Shown one piece after another: positions 16,591-25,589 of a stretch of DNA of 63,489 nucleotides (position 1 is the first letter of the stretch; each line of letters opens with the position of its first letter). The stretch spans positions 1 to 63,489 of the forward strand of contig JAFGJV010000058.1 of NCBI GenBank assembly GCA_016928955.1, given 5' to 3'. The notes beneath the pieces are model-generated. The model was not told the DNA's origin and searched no databases. It saw nothing but the letters and a program-made list of their open reading frames with translations. The translations under genes were made by a program, and so were the position numbers. The DNA is from Spirochaetales bacterium. Lineage in GTDB: Bacteria; Spirochaetota; Spirochaetia; Treponematales; UBA12059.

Positions 16591-17331
16591 TTACCCTTTC
16601 TGGTCCCTGCGCAGTAAGGTCTGCACCGCTTTGGCCAGGGCCGCTGGATCACCGGCGGCCGAATCAGAACCGCCCGATACGGGGGCGTATATTGGCGACT
16701 CTTCCTCGCCCTGGTCGCCATCCGACACCACCTCTGAGAAGGAATCGGACAGGGTATCCAGGTCCGGAAGGACATCCAGCTCGTCCAGGGCCACCGACGG
16801 CCGCGGGGGCCTGGACACCGGCTCGGGCTGGTCGTTTTTGGGGATGAGACTTTCGGCCTGTATGGCTTCCACGTCGCTTTCTATGTCGGCCAGGTCGTCG
16901 TCCGCCCGGCGCTCCGGCCTCTCGGCTGCCATGACCCTGTCCAGGACGGGTATGTGCTCCGGAGCCTCTCCGGACGAACCCGCCAGCTCACCTTCCGCCA
17001 TGGCCACGCTTTCGGCGCTATCCGCGCTTTCCGCGCCAGGCCCGGACACTGCCGGCGCCTCGTCGCCAGGAAGGACTATGTTGACGCGCTGTCCGGGCGC
17101 TTCCCGCTCCAACGCGTCCGCGGGCGCCTGGCCGTCCTCAAAAAGCTCCGGCATGAAGCGCCTGAGCACGGCTATGGCCCCGTACGCCATGAGGGCAAAG
17201 AGGGCCCCCAAGAGCACGGCCCTGAGGACAAGTGCCCCCAGGGGAACGCGTGAGAATGCGGCAACGGTGGCTGAAAGGACGGCAGCGCCGAGCCCCGCCC
17301 CGGTGGACAGGCGCAGGTCAGCACCCGTCAC
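16591..17331 (-). CDS. Membrane-anchored acidic protein upstream of fliA
   Basis: About 246 residues, function unknown. A hydrophobic N-terminal part (two segments, about 12-30 and 34-55) is followed by a long acidic, Ser/Glu/Asp/Pro-rich cytoplasmic region, ending with a short basic helix (ALAKAVQTLLRRDQKG). The GTG at 17331 is chosen because GGAGGG (17338-17343) lies six bases before it. The ATG at 17346 would have almost no leader given the promoter at 17355-17383. It is the first gene of a likely fliA sub-operon. Confidence 0.7.
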   Translation of the reverse strand: MTGADLRLSTGAGLGAAVLSATVAAFSRVPLGALVLRAVLLGALFALMAYGAIAVLRRFMPELFEDGQAPADALEREAPGQRVNIVLPGDEAPAVSGPGAESADSAESVAMAEGELAGSSGEAPEHIPVLDRVMAAERPERRADDDLADIESDVEAIQAESLIPKNDQPEPVSRPPRPSVALDELDVLPDLDTLSDSFSEVVSDGDQGEEESPIYAPVSGGSDSAAGDPAALAKAVQTLLRRDQKG

Positions 17332-17354
17332 GTTGATCCCTCCCATATCCTGGT

Positions 17355-17383
17355 AGAGTAAGGCAAAGCGACTGCCTCGTCAA
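17355..17383 (-). promoter_or_regulatory. Internal promoter before the fliA sub-operon
   Basis: Minus-strand TTGACG (17383-17378), a 17-base spacer and TACTCT (17360-17355). It lies in the 158-base gap between flhG and the acidic membrane protein, the longest gap inside the minus-strand run. It would give fliA and its downstream genes transcription independent of the flagellar genes upstream. Confidence 0.5.
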
Positions 17384-17489
17384 GCTTGGGCGCTGAGCCA
17401 AGATCGACGAAAACGCCACGCGAGTCGGCAAAAAATCAGATGATGGGCCAATGAGGGCGGCCGCGCCGGGCCGGGTGGCGGATTCCCGC

Positions 17490-18359
17490 TCAGGCGTCCT
17501 TGCCGAACAGCTTGCGTATCATGCGGCTGAGTCCGTGGTCGCTGGAAAACTCCGTCTTCTCTATCCGGCTCACCAGATGCTGCACGGATATGGCCGCCTT
17601 GGATTTCGGCTCCTGGACCAGGAAGGGACGCTGCCTGAGCACTGACATGGGGACCACCGGGTCGTCGTATATGCAGCCGAGATATTCCACCTTGAGGTTG
17701 AGGAACTGCCCGGATATGTTGATGATGCGCTCGGCCACCTTGCGGCCCTCGGTCACGTTCTTGACGCGATTGACCACCAGCTTGAGTCCTATGTTCAGGT
17801 TCTCCACCTCGGTGGCTATTATTTTGATGATACCGTACGCGTCGGTGATGGCCGTGGGCTCAGGCGTGGTGATGATCACCGCGTCGTCCGCCGCCGCCAC
17901 AAAGGACAGCACGTTGCTGGACACGCCGGCGCTTGTGTCTATGATGATGATATCGGCGTTGGACAGGGTGTACAGCTCGGTAATGAAATTCTGGCGCTCT
18001 TCCTCCGACAGGTTGGCTATCTTGGAAAAGCCGGACGCCCCCGCCAGGATCTGTATGCCGTACTCCGTGTCCAGGAGGATTTCCCGCATTGATTTCTGCT
18101 TGCGGATCACATGGTACAGGTTGTACTTGGGAATCATGTTGACCATGATGTTGACGTTAGCCAGCCCAAGGTCAGCGTCCATGACCACCACGCGCTTGCC
18201 GAGCCTGGCATAGGCTATGGCCATGTTCACGGCCAGGTTGGTCTTGCCCACCCCGCCCTTGCCGCTGGCCACGGTGATGACGCGCGTCTTCTTGGCGCTA
18301 TCGCGGGCCTGGGGTTTGGCTTTCATAAGCTCACGCAGTTTCTGTGCCTGGTCTTCCAT
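17490..18359 (-). CDS. flhG: FlhG/YlxH MinD-like ATPase
   Basis: A 289-residue ParA/MinD-family ATPase that works with FlhF to set number and placement of flagella. The deviant Walker A is VASGKGGVGKTNLAVNMA, with switch I DADLGLANVN and switch II IIDTSAGVSS. A basic C-terminus (SRMIRKLFG) could act as the amphipathic membrane-binding helix. It follows flhF by 50 bases. Spirochaete flagella are inserted near the cell poles, so this pair probably sets their position and number. Confidence 0.93.
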   Translation of the reverse strand: MEDQAQKLRELMKAKPQARDSAKKTRVITVASGKGGVGKTNLAVNMAIAYARLGKRVVVMDADLGLANVNIMVNMIPKYNLYHVIRKQKSMREILLDTEYGIQILAGASGFSKIANLSEEERQNFITELYTLSNADIIIIDTSAGVSSNVLSFVAAADDAVIITTPEPTAITDAYGIIKIIATEVENLNIGLKLVVNRVKNVTEGRKVAERIINISGQFLNLKVEYLGCIYDDPVVPMSVLRQRPFLVQEPKSKAAISVQHLVSRIEKTEFSSDHGLSRMIRKLFGKDA

Positions 18360-18409
18360 CTGGTCATCTCCACGGCGCGGTCGGTCCCGCGCTCACGGCG
18401 TCCACGGTT

Positions 18410-19597
18410 TCAGGAACGCGAGCGTTCCGGCAGGACTCCGTACCTTTCTTCTAGTTTCGGCCGATCCGGGGCAAAACCTTCGAGATTTAAGAGAAATCGG
18501 AGGGGATGGGCCCGTTCTATGTCCATGGGCACCTTCTGCCCGTCAGTGATCCACGCGGCCGGTTTGTTGGCCACCGCCAAGGCTGAAAGCACGTTGCCCA
18601 CCCTGCCCGTCTCGTCCATCTTGGTCACCACCACGCCGCGATACCTAAAGGGCTCGAACTGGCGGAAAATGTCCAACATATCCTGCGTCTTGGTGGTGGC
18701 GGACACGGCCAGGTACACCTCGGCTCCCGGCCCACACGCGTCCAGAAGCTCCTGCATCTCAGCCAGGCGCACGGCGTCCCTCGGGCTCTTGCCTATGGTA
18801 TCCACCAGTATGAGATCCGTGTCTCGATACATGGCCAGGGTGTCCTTCATGTCCTTAACGGTTTCCACCACGGACACGGGCATGCTCATGATGGACGCGT
18901 ATTTCTCGATCTGCTGGAGGGCTCCTATGCGGAACGAGTCTATGGTCAGAAGCCGTATCTCCTTGGCCGGCTGGGCGGACAAGCCCAGCTTGTGTATGGC
19001 CGCCAGCTTGGCTATGGTCGTGGTTTTGCCCACGCCCGTAGGACCCACCAGCACGATCACGCGTGGCCGGGCTGGCTTGGGATCGGCTGTCACGGACACC
19101 GTATCGCCTATCCATTCCAGCACGGCCCTGCGGACGCGCAGATCGTCGTCCAGGTCCTCAAGGGAAAATTCGGCGCGCGCCTTGGCCACCAGCTCGGAGC
19201 GGTACAGGGGGGAAAAATCGTTGGTCTCCAGGAGCTCTTCCAGGGCCATCAGCGTGGGATGCTCGCCCTCGGCCTGAGCCGCCGCCCCGCCCTCGGCCAT
19301 GATCTCCTTGAGCTCGCGCACTTCGGACAGGACTTCCTGCAGGGTGCGCTCGTGGTTCATTTTTTCCAGGAGCTTCCGCTTCTCGTCTTCCATGTCGACG
19401 CGCTTGCGCTCGGTCTCCCGTATCGAGTCGTCGCGAAGGTAGAACGTTATCTCGACGCCTTCCCGGGCGAACAGGCCCATAAAGCCGCCTTGCCTCACGG
19501 TCCGGTGGCTCAGCACCTGGGCCGCGTCCCCGTAGCGGGCCCGTATCCTCTCCAGCGCTTCTCTGTGGGTGGATCCTTGCTCGACCAGATACTGCAT
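18410..19597 (-). CDS. flhF: Flagellar placement GTPase FlhF
   Basis: A 395-residue SRP-type GTPase. A basic N-terminal region (about 1-110) precedes the NG domain with G1 [15 protein letters not shown], the RLLTIDSFRIGA insertion-box region, G3 read here as DTIGKSPRD (instead of the common DTAGR) and G4 TKMDETG. It recruits early basal-body parts to the chosen site with FlhG. Three bases separate it from flhA. The G3 change removes the usual Arg, which may alter GTP turnover. Confidence 0.93.
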   Translation of the reverse strand: MQYLVEQGSTHREALERIRARYGDAAQVLSHRTVRQGGFMGLFAREGVEITFYLRDDSIRETERKRVDMEDEKRKLLEKMNHERTLQEVLSEVRELKEIMAEGGAAAQAEGEHPTLMALEELLETNDFSPLYRSELVAKARAEFSLEDLDDDLRVRRAVLEWIGDTVSVTADPKPARPRVIVLVGPTGVGKTTTIAKLAAIHKLGLSAQPAKEIRLLTIDSFRIGALQQIEKYASIMSMPVSVVETVKDMKDTLAMYRDTDLILVDTIGKSPRDAVRLAEMQELLDACGPGAEVYLAVSATTKTQDMLDIFRQFEPFRYRGVVVTKMDETGRVGNVLSALAVANKPAAWITDGQKVPMDIERAHPLRFLLNLEGFAPDRPKLEERYGVLPERSRS

Positions 19598-19600
19598 GCT

Positions 19601-21691
19601 TTACCCTTCCACCTTGATCTCGCCGACGGCCTCCACCTGGACATCGGGAGCTATTTCCGGCACGGACAGGACCACCAGGTCCGGGATCTCGCGTTCTGTG
19701 CTGGATTTGACCAGGGCCCTGGCCGCCTCTGAGCACAGCACCAGCGGGAAGAGCCCCTGCTTCTGCACAGCGGTCACAGCCAGGGTCAGGGCCTTGATCC
19801 ACTGGCGCTGCGCCGCCGGTTCGAGCGCGGCCAGGGGACCCGTGGGCGTGTCCACCCTGCTGTCTATGATCTTTTGCTCGAGCGACGGCTCGACGGTAAG
19901 GACGCGCAGGGTCTTGTCAGCGTCCGCGTACTGCAGGCATATCTGCCGCCCCAGGGCCTGCCTGGCCTTCTCTACCAGGAAACCTATGTCCTTGGTCACG
20001 CCGGCGTAGTCGGCCAGGGTTTCCAGGATGGCCACCAGGTTGCGTATGGACACTTGCTCGCGCAAGAGCCCCTGCAGGACCTTCTGGGCGTCGCCCAGGG
20101 ACAGGTGCTTCTGCGCCTCGTCCACCACGGCAGGATAGTCCTTGCGGAGGGCGTCCAGCATGGACTGGACCTCCTGCCTGCCCAGGATGTCGGCGGCGTA
20201 GCGCTTGATGATCTCGGTCAGGTGGGTGGCCACGATGCTCGGGGCGTCCACCACCGTGTAGCCGGCGCGCTCGGCCTTGTCCCTGGACGGTTCGCCTATC
20301 CACACGGCCGGCAGGCCGAAGGCCGGATCCTTGGTTTTCTCGCCTGATATTTCCTCGGACACGCCGCCCGGGTTGATGGCCAGGTAGTGCCCCAGGCGGA
20401 TGACGCCGCGGCCCACCTCAACGCCCCTGATCTTGAAACAGTATTCAGACGGTTCCAGATGCATGTTGTCGATGATGCGTATGCGGGGCACCACCAGGCC
20501 CATGTCCAGGGCGCTTTCCTTGCGTATCCTGGTTACCCGCTCCAGGAGCTCCGCGCCCTTGTCCTTGTCCACCAGGGGGATGAGGCCGTAGCCCAGTTCC
20601 AGGCTGATGGGATCCAGCGGCACCACCGGGGACAGCTCCTGGGGCTCTGACTTGCGCTGGCCGCTCTCCGCAGCCTTGAGTTTGGCCTTGTCCGCTTCAA
20701 GGGTCTGCTTTTTGGTCAGCCTGTAGGCCAAAAAGGCCATGGCGCCGGCCAGCGGCAGGAGCACGTACCACGGAAAGCCGGGGAGCAGTGCCATGGCCGC
20801 CAGCACTCCCGAGCCCACCCAGTAGATGCGCGCGTTCTGGGAGAACTGCTTGGTCACGTCCATGCCGAAGGTGCCCTGGCTGTTGGCGCGCGTGACGATG
20901 ATGCCCGTGGCGGTGGACATGAGAAGGGCCGGAAGCTGGGACACCAAGCCATCGCCTATGGTCAGGCCTATGTAGGTATTCAAGGCGCCCTGGAAATTTT
21001 CGCCGTGGATCACCATGCCCACCACAAAGCCGCCAATCAGGTTGATCAGGCTCACAAAAATGCCCACGGTCACGTTGCCGGACACGAATTTGCTGGCGCC
21101 GTCCATCTGTCCAAAGAAGTCCACCTCGCGCTGGACTTCCTCCTTGCGCTGACGAGCCTCTTCCTCAGTAATGGCGCCCGAGTTGTACTCGGTCTCTATG
21201 GACATCTGCTTGACCTGGAGGCCGTCCAGTGTAAAGCGTGCCGCCACCTCCGCTATGCGCGTGGCGCCCTTGGTGATGACGATGACCTGCACGGCCACGA
21301 TGACGATGAATATGATGAAGCCGACGACCAGGCCTTCCGTGCCGGTCGCGCCGACCACGAAGCTGGAAAAGGCCCGCACGATCCTGCCGTCAAAGCGCTC
21401 GCCCAGGGTCAGGATGAGGCGCGTCGAGCTGATGTTGAGCGCCAGGCCGAAAATCGTCGTCACCAGGATCATGGTGGGAAAGATGGAAAATTCTATGGCC
21501 TTGCGCGTATAGAGCGTTATGAGGAGGATCAGCAGGGCCAGGGCCAGGTTGAGCGACATCAGGGCGTCCAGGAGGACCGTGGGCACCGGTATGATGATCA
21601 TGAGGACCACGGCCACCGCGCCTATGGCCACCCCGTATTCCGATATGTTGCCCAGAAGGGCCGCGCGGGTTCCCCGCGTTTGGTCAGACAT
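19601..21691 (-). CDS. flhA: Flagellar export gate protein FlhA
   Basis: The 696-residue FlhA, core of the type III export gate. Eight or so membrane helices lie in the first 330 residues; the conserved FHIPEP-family loop reads QMSIETEYNSGAITEEEARQRKEEVQREVDFF in sequence order, the part coupling export to proton flow. The C-terminal half is the cytoplasmic nonameric ring that receives FliJ and chaperone-substrate complexes. Normal length; 21 bases after flhB. Confidence 0.95.
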   Translation of the reverse strand: MSDQTRGTRAALLGNISEYGVAIGAVAVVLMIIIPVPTVLLDALMSLNLALALLILLITLYTRKAIEFSIFPTMILVTTIFGLALNISSTRLILTLGERFDGRIVRAFSSFVVGATGTEGLVVGFIIFIVIVAVQVIVITKGATRIAEVAARFTLDGLQVKQMSIETEYNSGAITEEEARQRKEEVQREVDFFGQMDGASKFVSGNVTVGIFVSLINLIGGFVVGMVIHGENFQGALNTYIGLTIGDGLVSQLPALLMSTATGIIVTRANSQGTFGMDVTKQFSQNARIYWVGSGVLAAMALLPGFPWYVLLPLAGAMAFLAYRLTKKQTLEADKAKLKAAESGQRKSEPQELSPVVPLDPISLELGYGLIPLVDKDKGAELLERVTRIRKESALDMGLVVPRIRIIDNMHLEPSEYCFKIRGVEVGRGVIRLGHYLAINPGGVSEEISGEKTKDPAFGLPAVWIGEPSRDKAERAGYTVVDAPSIVATHLTEIIKRYAADILGRQEVQSMLDALRKDYPAVVDEAQKHLSLGDAQKVLQGLLREQVSIRNLVAILETLADYAGVTKDIGFLVEKARQALGRQICLQYADADKTLRVLTVEPSLEQKIIDSRVDTPTGPLAALEPAAQRQWIKALTLAVTAVQKQGLFPLVLCSEAARALVKSSTEREIPDLVVLSVPEIAPDVQVEAVGEIKVEG

Positions 21692-21712
21692 TCACTCTCC
21701 TTGGGCTCCGCA

Positions 21713-22918
21713 TTATGCGCTCAAGGCGGCCAGCTTGTCCGCCAGTTTCTTGTCGATCTTGGCCACGTGGGCCAGCACTCCCGCTATGGCCTGGTAATAC
21801 TCTTCGGGCACGGGGTCTCCCACCTCTGCCGACGCGTACAGAGCGCGCGCCAGGGGCTTGTTTTCCACCACCGGCACCCCGTGCTCGCGCGCTATGGCCC
21901 GTATGCGCAGGGCCACCTCGTCCTGGCCTTTGGCGCTGACCACGGGTACGGCGGCCACCTGGGGATTATACTCTATGGCCACCGCGTAATGCGTCGGGTT
22001 GGTGACCACCACGTCGGCTTTGGGCACGTTGGCCGCCATGTTCCTGGACAAAAGCTCGCGCATGCGTTCTCGGAGGCGTCCTTTTATTTTTGGATCACCC
22101 TCGAACATCTTGTACTCTTCCTTCACTTCCTGCTTGGTCATCTTGAGGTTTTTCTTGAAGAGCCGCTTCTGGTACAGATAATCGGGCACGGCCAGGGCCA
22201 GGAGGAGGAGCGCCGCCTCCAGGATGATGCGCAGGGCCACAGAGGACACGTGGATGGTGGACGTCCATACCGTGGCGCTGAACAGGCGCGTCATGGCCGG
22301 GATCTCAGCCACTATGTTGAGCACGGCAATGACCAGGATGGCCGCTATCTTGATCAGGTTCTTGGCCAGGCCATACAAGCCCTCCCCTGAGAACACGGTG
22401 CGCTTCAAGTACTGCCCGAAGTGCGGAACCACGCGCTTGAAATCCGGCTTGAGGGGTTTGGTGGTAAACAAAAAGCCCACCTGGAGGAGGTTCCCGAACA
22501 AGGCTGCCAGCACGGCCACCACGGCCACGGGCAGGACCAGCCGCGCGAAATGGGACAGAAAGGCCGCGCCGAGTATGGCCCCTTCGGTCACGGGATCCAG
22601 CTCAACGGCCACCTCAAGGAACCAGCGGAGCATGTTCTGGATGTTCATGAAGATCCAGGGAGCGAAGACGGCCAAGGCGACCACGGGCAGCATGAGGCCC
22701 ACCGCGCCGACCAGGTCCTGGCTTTTGGCCACGCGGCCTTCCTCGCGTGCCTTGCGCAGGCGGTACTCGGTGGGGTCTTCGGTTTTTCCCTCGTCCTCGG
22801 GCGCGAACCACTGCAGGTGCACCCAGGCCAAGCCGGCGGGCAATGCGGCCGCGGCTCCGAGCCCGTCCGCCGGGTCCGCCTCTCGGACGGCGTCTCCAGA
22901 CATACGCAGAGCCCTCAT
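21713..22918 (-). CDS. flhB: Flagellar export switch protein FlhB
   Basis: A 401-residue export gate component with four membrane helices and a cytoplasmic domain containing the autocleavage motif NPTH (VVTNPTHYAVAIEYNP), which switches substrate class from rod/hook to filament. The conserved N-terminal EDPTEYRLRKAREEGRVAKSQ follows a short Ala-rich extension and the LQWFAPEDEG segment. The ATG at 22918 overlaps the fliR stop as ATGA; an alternative ATG lies at 22903. The longer open frame is antisense noise into fliR. Confidence 0.94.
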   Translation of the reverse strand: MRALRMSGDAVREADPADGLGAAAALPAGLAWVHLQWFAPEDEGKTEDPTEYRLRKAREEGRVAKSQDLVGAVGLMLPVVALAVFAPWIFMNIQNMLRWFLEVAVELDPVTEGAILGAAFLSHFARLVLPVAVVAVLAALFGNLLQVGFLFTTKPLKPDFKRVVPHFGQYLKRTVFSGEGLYGLAKNLIKIAAILVIAVLNIVAEIPAMTRLFSATVWTSTIHVSSVALRIILEAALLLLALAVPDYLYQKRLFKKNLKMTKQEVKEEYKMFEGDPKIKGRLRERMRELLSRNMAANVPKADVVVTNPTHYAVAIEYNPQVAAVPVVSAKGQDEVALRIRAIAREHGVPVVENKPLARALYASAEVGDPVPEEYYQAIAGVLAHVAKIDKKLADKLAALSA

Positions 22919-23697
22919 GAGGCGCCGCCCTTCAGGATGAGCGACATGCTCTGGAACCCGGCGTCCACCAGCTGGGCAAAGGCCTCGATCATGTACGGCA
23001 GGGCCGCCGCCATGATGAAAAAGGCCGTCAGAATGGCCAGGGGAAAACTTTCCGTGAGGAGGTTCATCTGCGGCGCGGCCTTGGCCAGAAGGCCCATGGT
23101 GATGGACACCAGGAGCAGGGATCCGAAAATCGGGAAGGCCAGCACCAGGGCGTCCGCGAACATGGATCCCAGGGAGCCGATCACGAACGCGAACCAATCC
23201 TCCCGGTTCAGGAGCAGGTCCTGGGCCCTGAGCGACACAAAGCTGCGCTGGACGCCTATCAGGAATAGCTTCTGGAAACCGGAAGCGGTGAGAAACACGA
23301 ACATGGCGATCAGGTTCATGAACTGGCCCACGATAGGTATCTCGGTCTGGGCCAGAGGGTCGTAGGTTTCAGACGCGCCAAAGCCCATCTGCAGGGAAAA
23401 AAATTGCCCGGCAGTGGTGAAGGCCGCGTATACCACGTTGAGGAAAAATCCTAATATGATGCCGATCAGGGCCTCGCCCACCACGGCCGCCACGTAGGTG
23501 CCCGCGGAATCAGGCGGTATAAAACCGGCGTCCTTCATCCACGGCAGCACGGCGGCCGCCGCAAATCCGGCCAGCGCGATCTTGGCCGCCTGCGGTATGC
23601 CCTGGTCGGACAGAAGCGGCGCCGTCTCCACCATGGCCAGAATGCGCACGGCCAGCAGGAAAAAGAGGTCGGCGTCAACGACTATCTGGTTCAGCAC
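22915..23697 (-). CDS. fliR: Flagellar export gate protein FliR
   Basis: A 260-residue integral membrane protein with about six hydrophobic segments; part of the FliPQR gate. Typical family stretches include GFAAAAVLPWM, the QMGFGASETYDP region and MNLIAMFVFL. Overlaps flhB by ATGA and lies 22 bases after fliQ. Confidence 0.93.
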   Translation of the reverse strand: MLNQIVVDADLFFLLAVRILAMVETAPLLSDQGIPQAAKIALAGFAAAAVLPWMKDAGFIPPDSAGTYVAAVVGEALIGIILGFFLNVVYAAFTTAGQFFSLQMGFGASETYDPLAQTEIPIVGQFMNLIAMFVFLTASGFQKLFLIGVQRSFVSLRAQDLLLNREDWFAFVIGSLGSMFADALVLAFPIFGSLLLVSITMGLLAKAAPQMNLLTESFPLAILTAFFIMAAALPYMIEAFAQLVDAGFQSMSLILKGGAS

Positions 23698-23719
23698 GGC
23701 CGACTCCCGGCGCCGCCCG

Positions 23720-23989
23720 TCATCCGGTTATCCCCGATATGCGGCTGAACAGGTTGACCGTGTACTCGCCGAGGGTGGAAAACATCCAGCCGGCCAGCAG
23801 GGCGAGCACCAGCATGATGGCCGCTATCTTGGGCACAAAGCTGAGTGTCTGTTCCTGTATGCTCGTGGTTGCCTGTATCACGGCTATAACCAGGCCAACC
23901 ACCAGGGCCGTCAGCAGGATGGGCGCGGAAAGGATGAGTATCTGCCACACGGCGCCGCCCACCAGGGCCGTCACGTCGCCTATGTTCAT
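23720..23989 (-). CDS. fliQ: Flagellar export gate protein FliQ
   Basis: An 89-residue protein with two membrane helices (about 16-38 and 52-72), joined by the loop ATTSIQEQTLSFVPKI, a family hallmark. The start overlaps the fliP stop by four bases (ATGA). Confidence 0.93.
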   Translation of the reverse strand: MNIGDVTALVGGAVWQILILSAPILLTALVVGLVIAVIQATTSIQEQTLSFVPKIAAIMLVLALLAGWMFSTLGEYTVNLFSRISGITG

Positions 23990-24876
23990 TGCAGGTACCT
24001 CAGGAAGGACTCAACCAGCTGCCGCGTCATCAGGCCCCAGCCGTCAACCAGCACGAACAGGATCAGCTTGAAGGGCGTGGATATCATCACGGGCGGCAAC
24101 ATGATCATGCCCATGGACATCAGGGTCGACGCAACGACCATGTCTATGATGATGAAGGGTATGTACAGGAGGATGCCTATTTTGAAAGCCACGGTCAGCT
24201 CGTTCAGGATGAAGGCCGGCACCAGCACGTAGGTGGGCACGTCGGCCAGGGTAGCCGGTTTCCCCAGTCCCCTCATGTCCATGAACAGGCGTATGTTTGC
24301 CGGGTCGTTTTTCATCTGGGCGTACATGAACAGGCGGAAGGGTTTCTCGGCTTCCTGGTACGCCTCGGTAACGGACAGCTGGCCGTCCATCATGGGCTTG
24401 ATGCCCTTGTCGTACGCCTCTTCAAAGGTTGGCCACATGATGAAAAGGGTCAGGAAAAAGGCTATGCCCATGAGGACCTGGCCCGGCGGCACCTGCTGGA
24501 GAGACAGGGCGCGCTTCACAAAATCCAGGACGATGGATATGCGGAGGAAGCTCGTTACCAGAATAATGATGCTCGGCGCCAGCGACAGCACCGTCAGGAG
24601 TAAGAGAAGCTGGAGGCTGAAGGCCACTTCCTTGCCGTCCTGCGGCGAACGCACGGACAGGTCCACAAGGGGTATGGCGGAAGGCAGCTCTGGCAGGGAT
24701 GTGGTGGCGCCGGCCGCGCCTTCAGGGAAATCCCCCTGGGTGGCGGTCGCTGACGGTATGGGCACATCCCTGGCGGTATCCGCCGGCGTGGACGGGAAGG
24801 TCCGGGCGGGTTCCTCCTGCGCCGCGGCCATGCCAGCCGCAAGGACCATGATGCTCAAAATCAGGACATTCCGCAC
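23986..24876 (-). CDS. fliP: Flagellar export gate protein FliP
   Basis: A 296-residue FliP with a cleavable signal sequence (about 1-20, ending AAAQE), a Pro/Thr/Ala-rich periplasmic stretch (about 21-90) and the conserved core: PSIIILVTSFLRISIVLDFV, QQVPPGQVLMGIAFFLTLFIM, and the C-terminal LMSMGMIMLPPVMISTPFK. Longer than the E. coli protein (245) because of the periplasmic stretch. Confidence 0.94.
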   Translation of the reverse strand: MRNVLILSIMVLAAGMAAAQEEPARTFPSTPADTARDVPIPSATATQGDFPEGAAGATTSLPELPSAIPLVDLSVRSPQDGKEVAFSLQLLLLLTVLSLAPSIIILVTSFLRISIVLDFVKRALSLQQVPPGQVLMGIAFFLTLFIMWPTFEEAYDKGIKPMMDGQLSVTEAYQEAEKPFRLFMYAQMKNDPANIRLFMDMRGLGKPATLADVPTYVLVPAFILNELTVAFKIGILLYIPFIIIDMVVASTLMSMGMIMLPPVMISTPFKLILFVLVDGWGLMTRQLVESFLRYLQ

Positions 24877-24904
24877 ATACCCTCCCGAAAGGCCCCGCGT
24901 TTTC

Positions 24905-25477
24905 CTAAAATTTCTTAAGACGATCCCGCTGCTTGGAGAAGAAATCCTTGGACACAGCGGTGGTTTTCTGCCCGGCTGTCGGCTTCAAAAGCCTGGCAAG
25001 CATGCCCTGAAAGTCTGTCCGCGCCGTCCCGCCGAGCGCCGCGTTTTTCTCAGCGGCAAGGGTGAGTTCGTCTATCAGTTCTTTGTCGTTAAGTTCGGCC
25101 ACTAAATTGACCGCCGAGTCCGTCACGCCGACCAGCCATGCTTTTTCGCCGAGCGCCAACACGTGGACGCCCTTGCCCGGGCCAAGCTGGAGCGACGCGA
25201 GGTTTTTGAGCGGAGCGTCCGGTTGTATCTTGACCACCTGGGAACGTTTAAGCAGGGCGTACAGTCCGTAAATGGCGCCGACCACCAGGCCGAGCACCAG
25301 GACCATGCGGAGCATGTAGGGGAACACGGACGTGGACGCGCCATTCTCCGCGGCCGTTTCGTCAACGATCGTGAGGCTGGTCTCATCTACGGGCTGCTGC
25401 GTTTCCTGCGCTCCCGCCGCGGCCGCTAGGCACAGGCAGAAGGCCGCCACGCTGAGAATGCGGATGGCCTGGTTCAC
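24905..25477 (-). CDS. fliO: FliO/FliZ-type flagellar export assembly protein
   Basis: About 190 residues; assists assembly of the FliP ring. A signal sequence (about 4-24, ending AGAQE), a short periplasmic segment, one membrane helix (about 51-72) and a cytoplasmic tail with the FliO pattern PLKNLASLQLGPGKGVHVLALGEKAWLVGVTD. The GTG at 25477 is preferred because GGAGGGG (25481-25487) is spaced for it; an ATG at 25495 would place that ribosome site inside the gene. A long hairpin separates it from fliY. Confidence 0.85.
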   Translation of the reverse strand: MNQAIRILSVAAFCLCLAAAAGAQETQQPVDETSLTIVDETAAENGASTSVFPYMLRMVLVLGLVVGAIYGLYALLKRSQVVKIQPDAPLKNLASLQLGPGKGVHVLALGEKAWLVGVTDSAVNLVAELNDKELIDELTLAAEKNAALGGTARTDFQGMLARLLKPTAGQKTTAVSKDFFSKQRDRLKKF

Positions 25478-25549
25478 GTTCCCCTCCGGGAGCATTGTAA
25501 ACCGGAATCCGGCGTATTGCAATAAGTATTGAGGAGCAAAGGAATTGGG

Positions 25550-25589
25550 AACGACGAAAAGGCCCTGATTTCCGGGCCTTTTCGTCGTT
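25550..25589 (-). terminator. Long perfect hairpin between fliY and fliO
   Basis: A perfect 16-base-pair inverted repeat: 25550-25565 pairs with 25574-25589 around an eight-base loop. Its upper part is an AAAAGGCCC/GGGCCTTTT stem. On the minus-strand RNA the hairpin begins at the third base of the fliY stop codon, and the stem's 3' arm carries a four-base U tract before CGUCGUU. It could attenuate or process the transcript within the operon. The symmetric sequence also allows termination in the opposite direction. Confidence 0.6.

Noticed and set aside
21005-22390. 461-codon open frame on the plus strand
   Set aside because: Antisense to flhA and flhB; His- and Gln-rich shadow.
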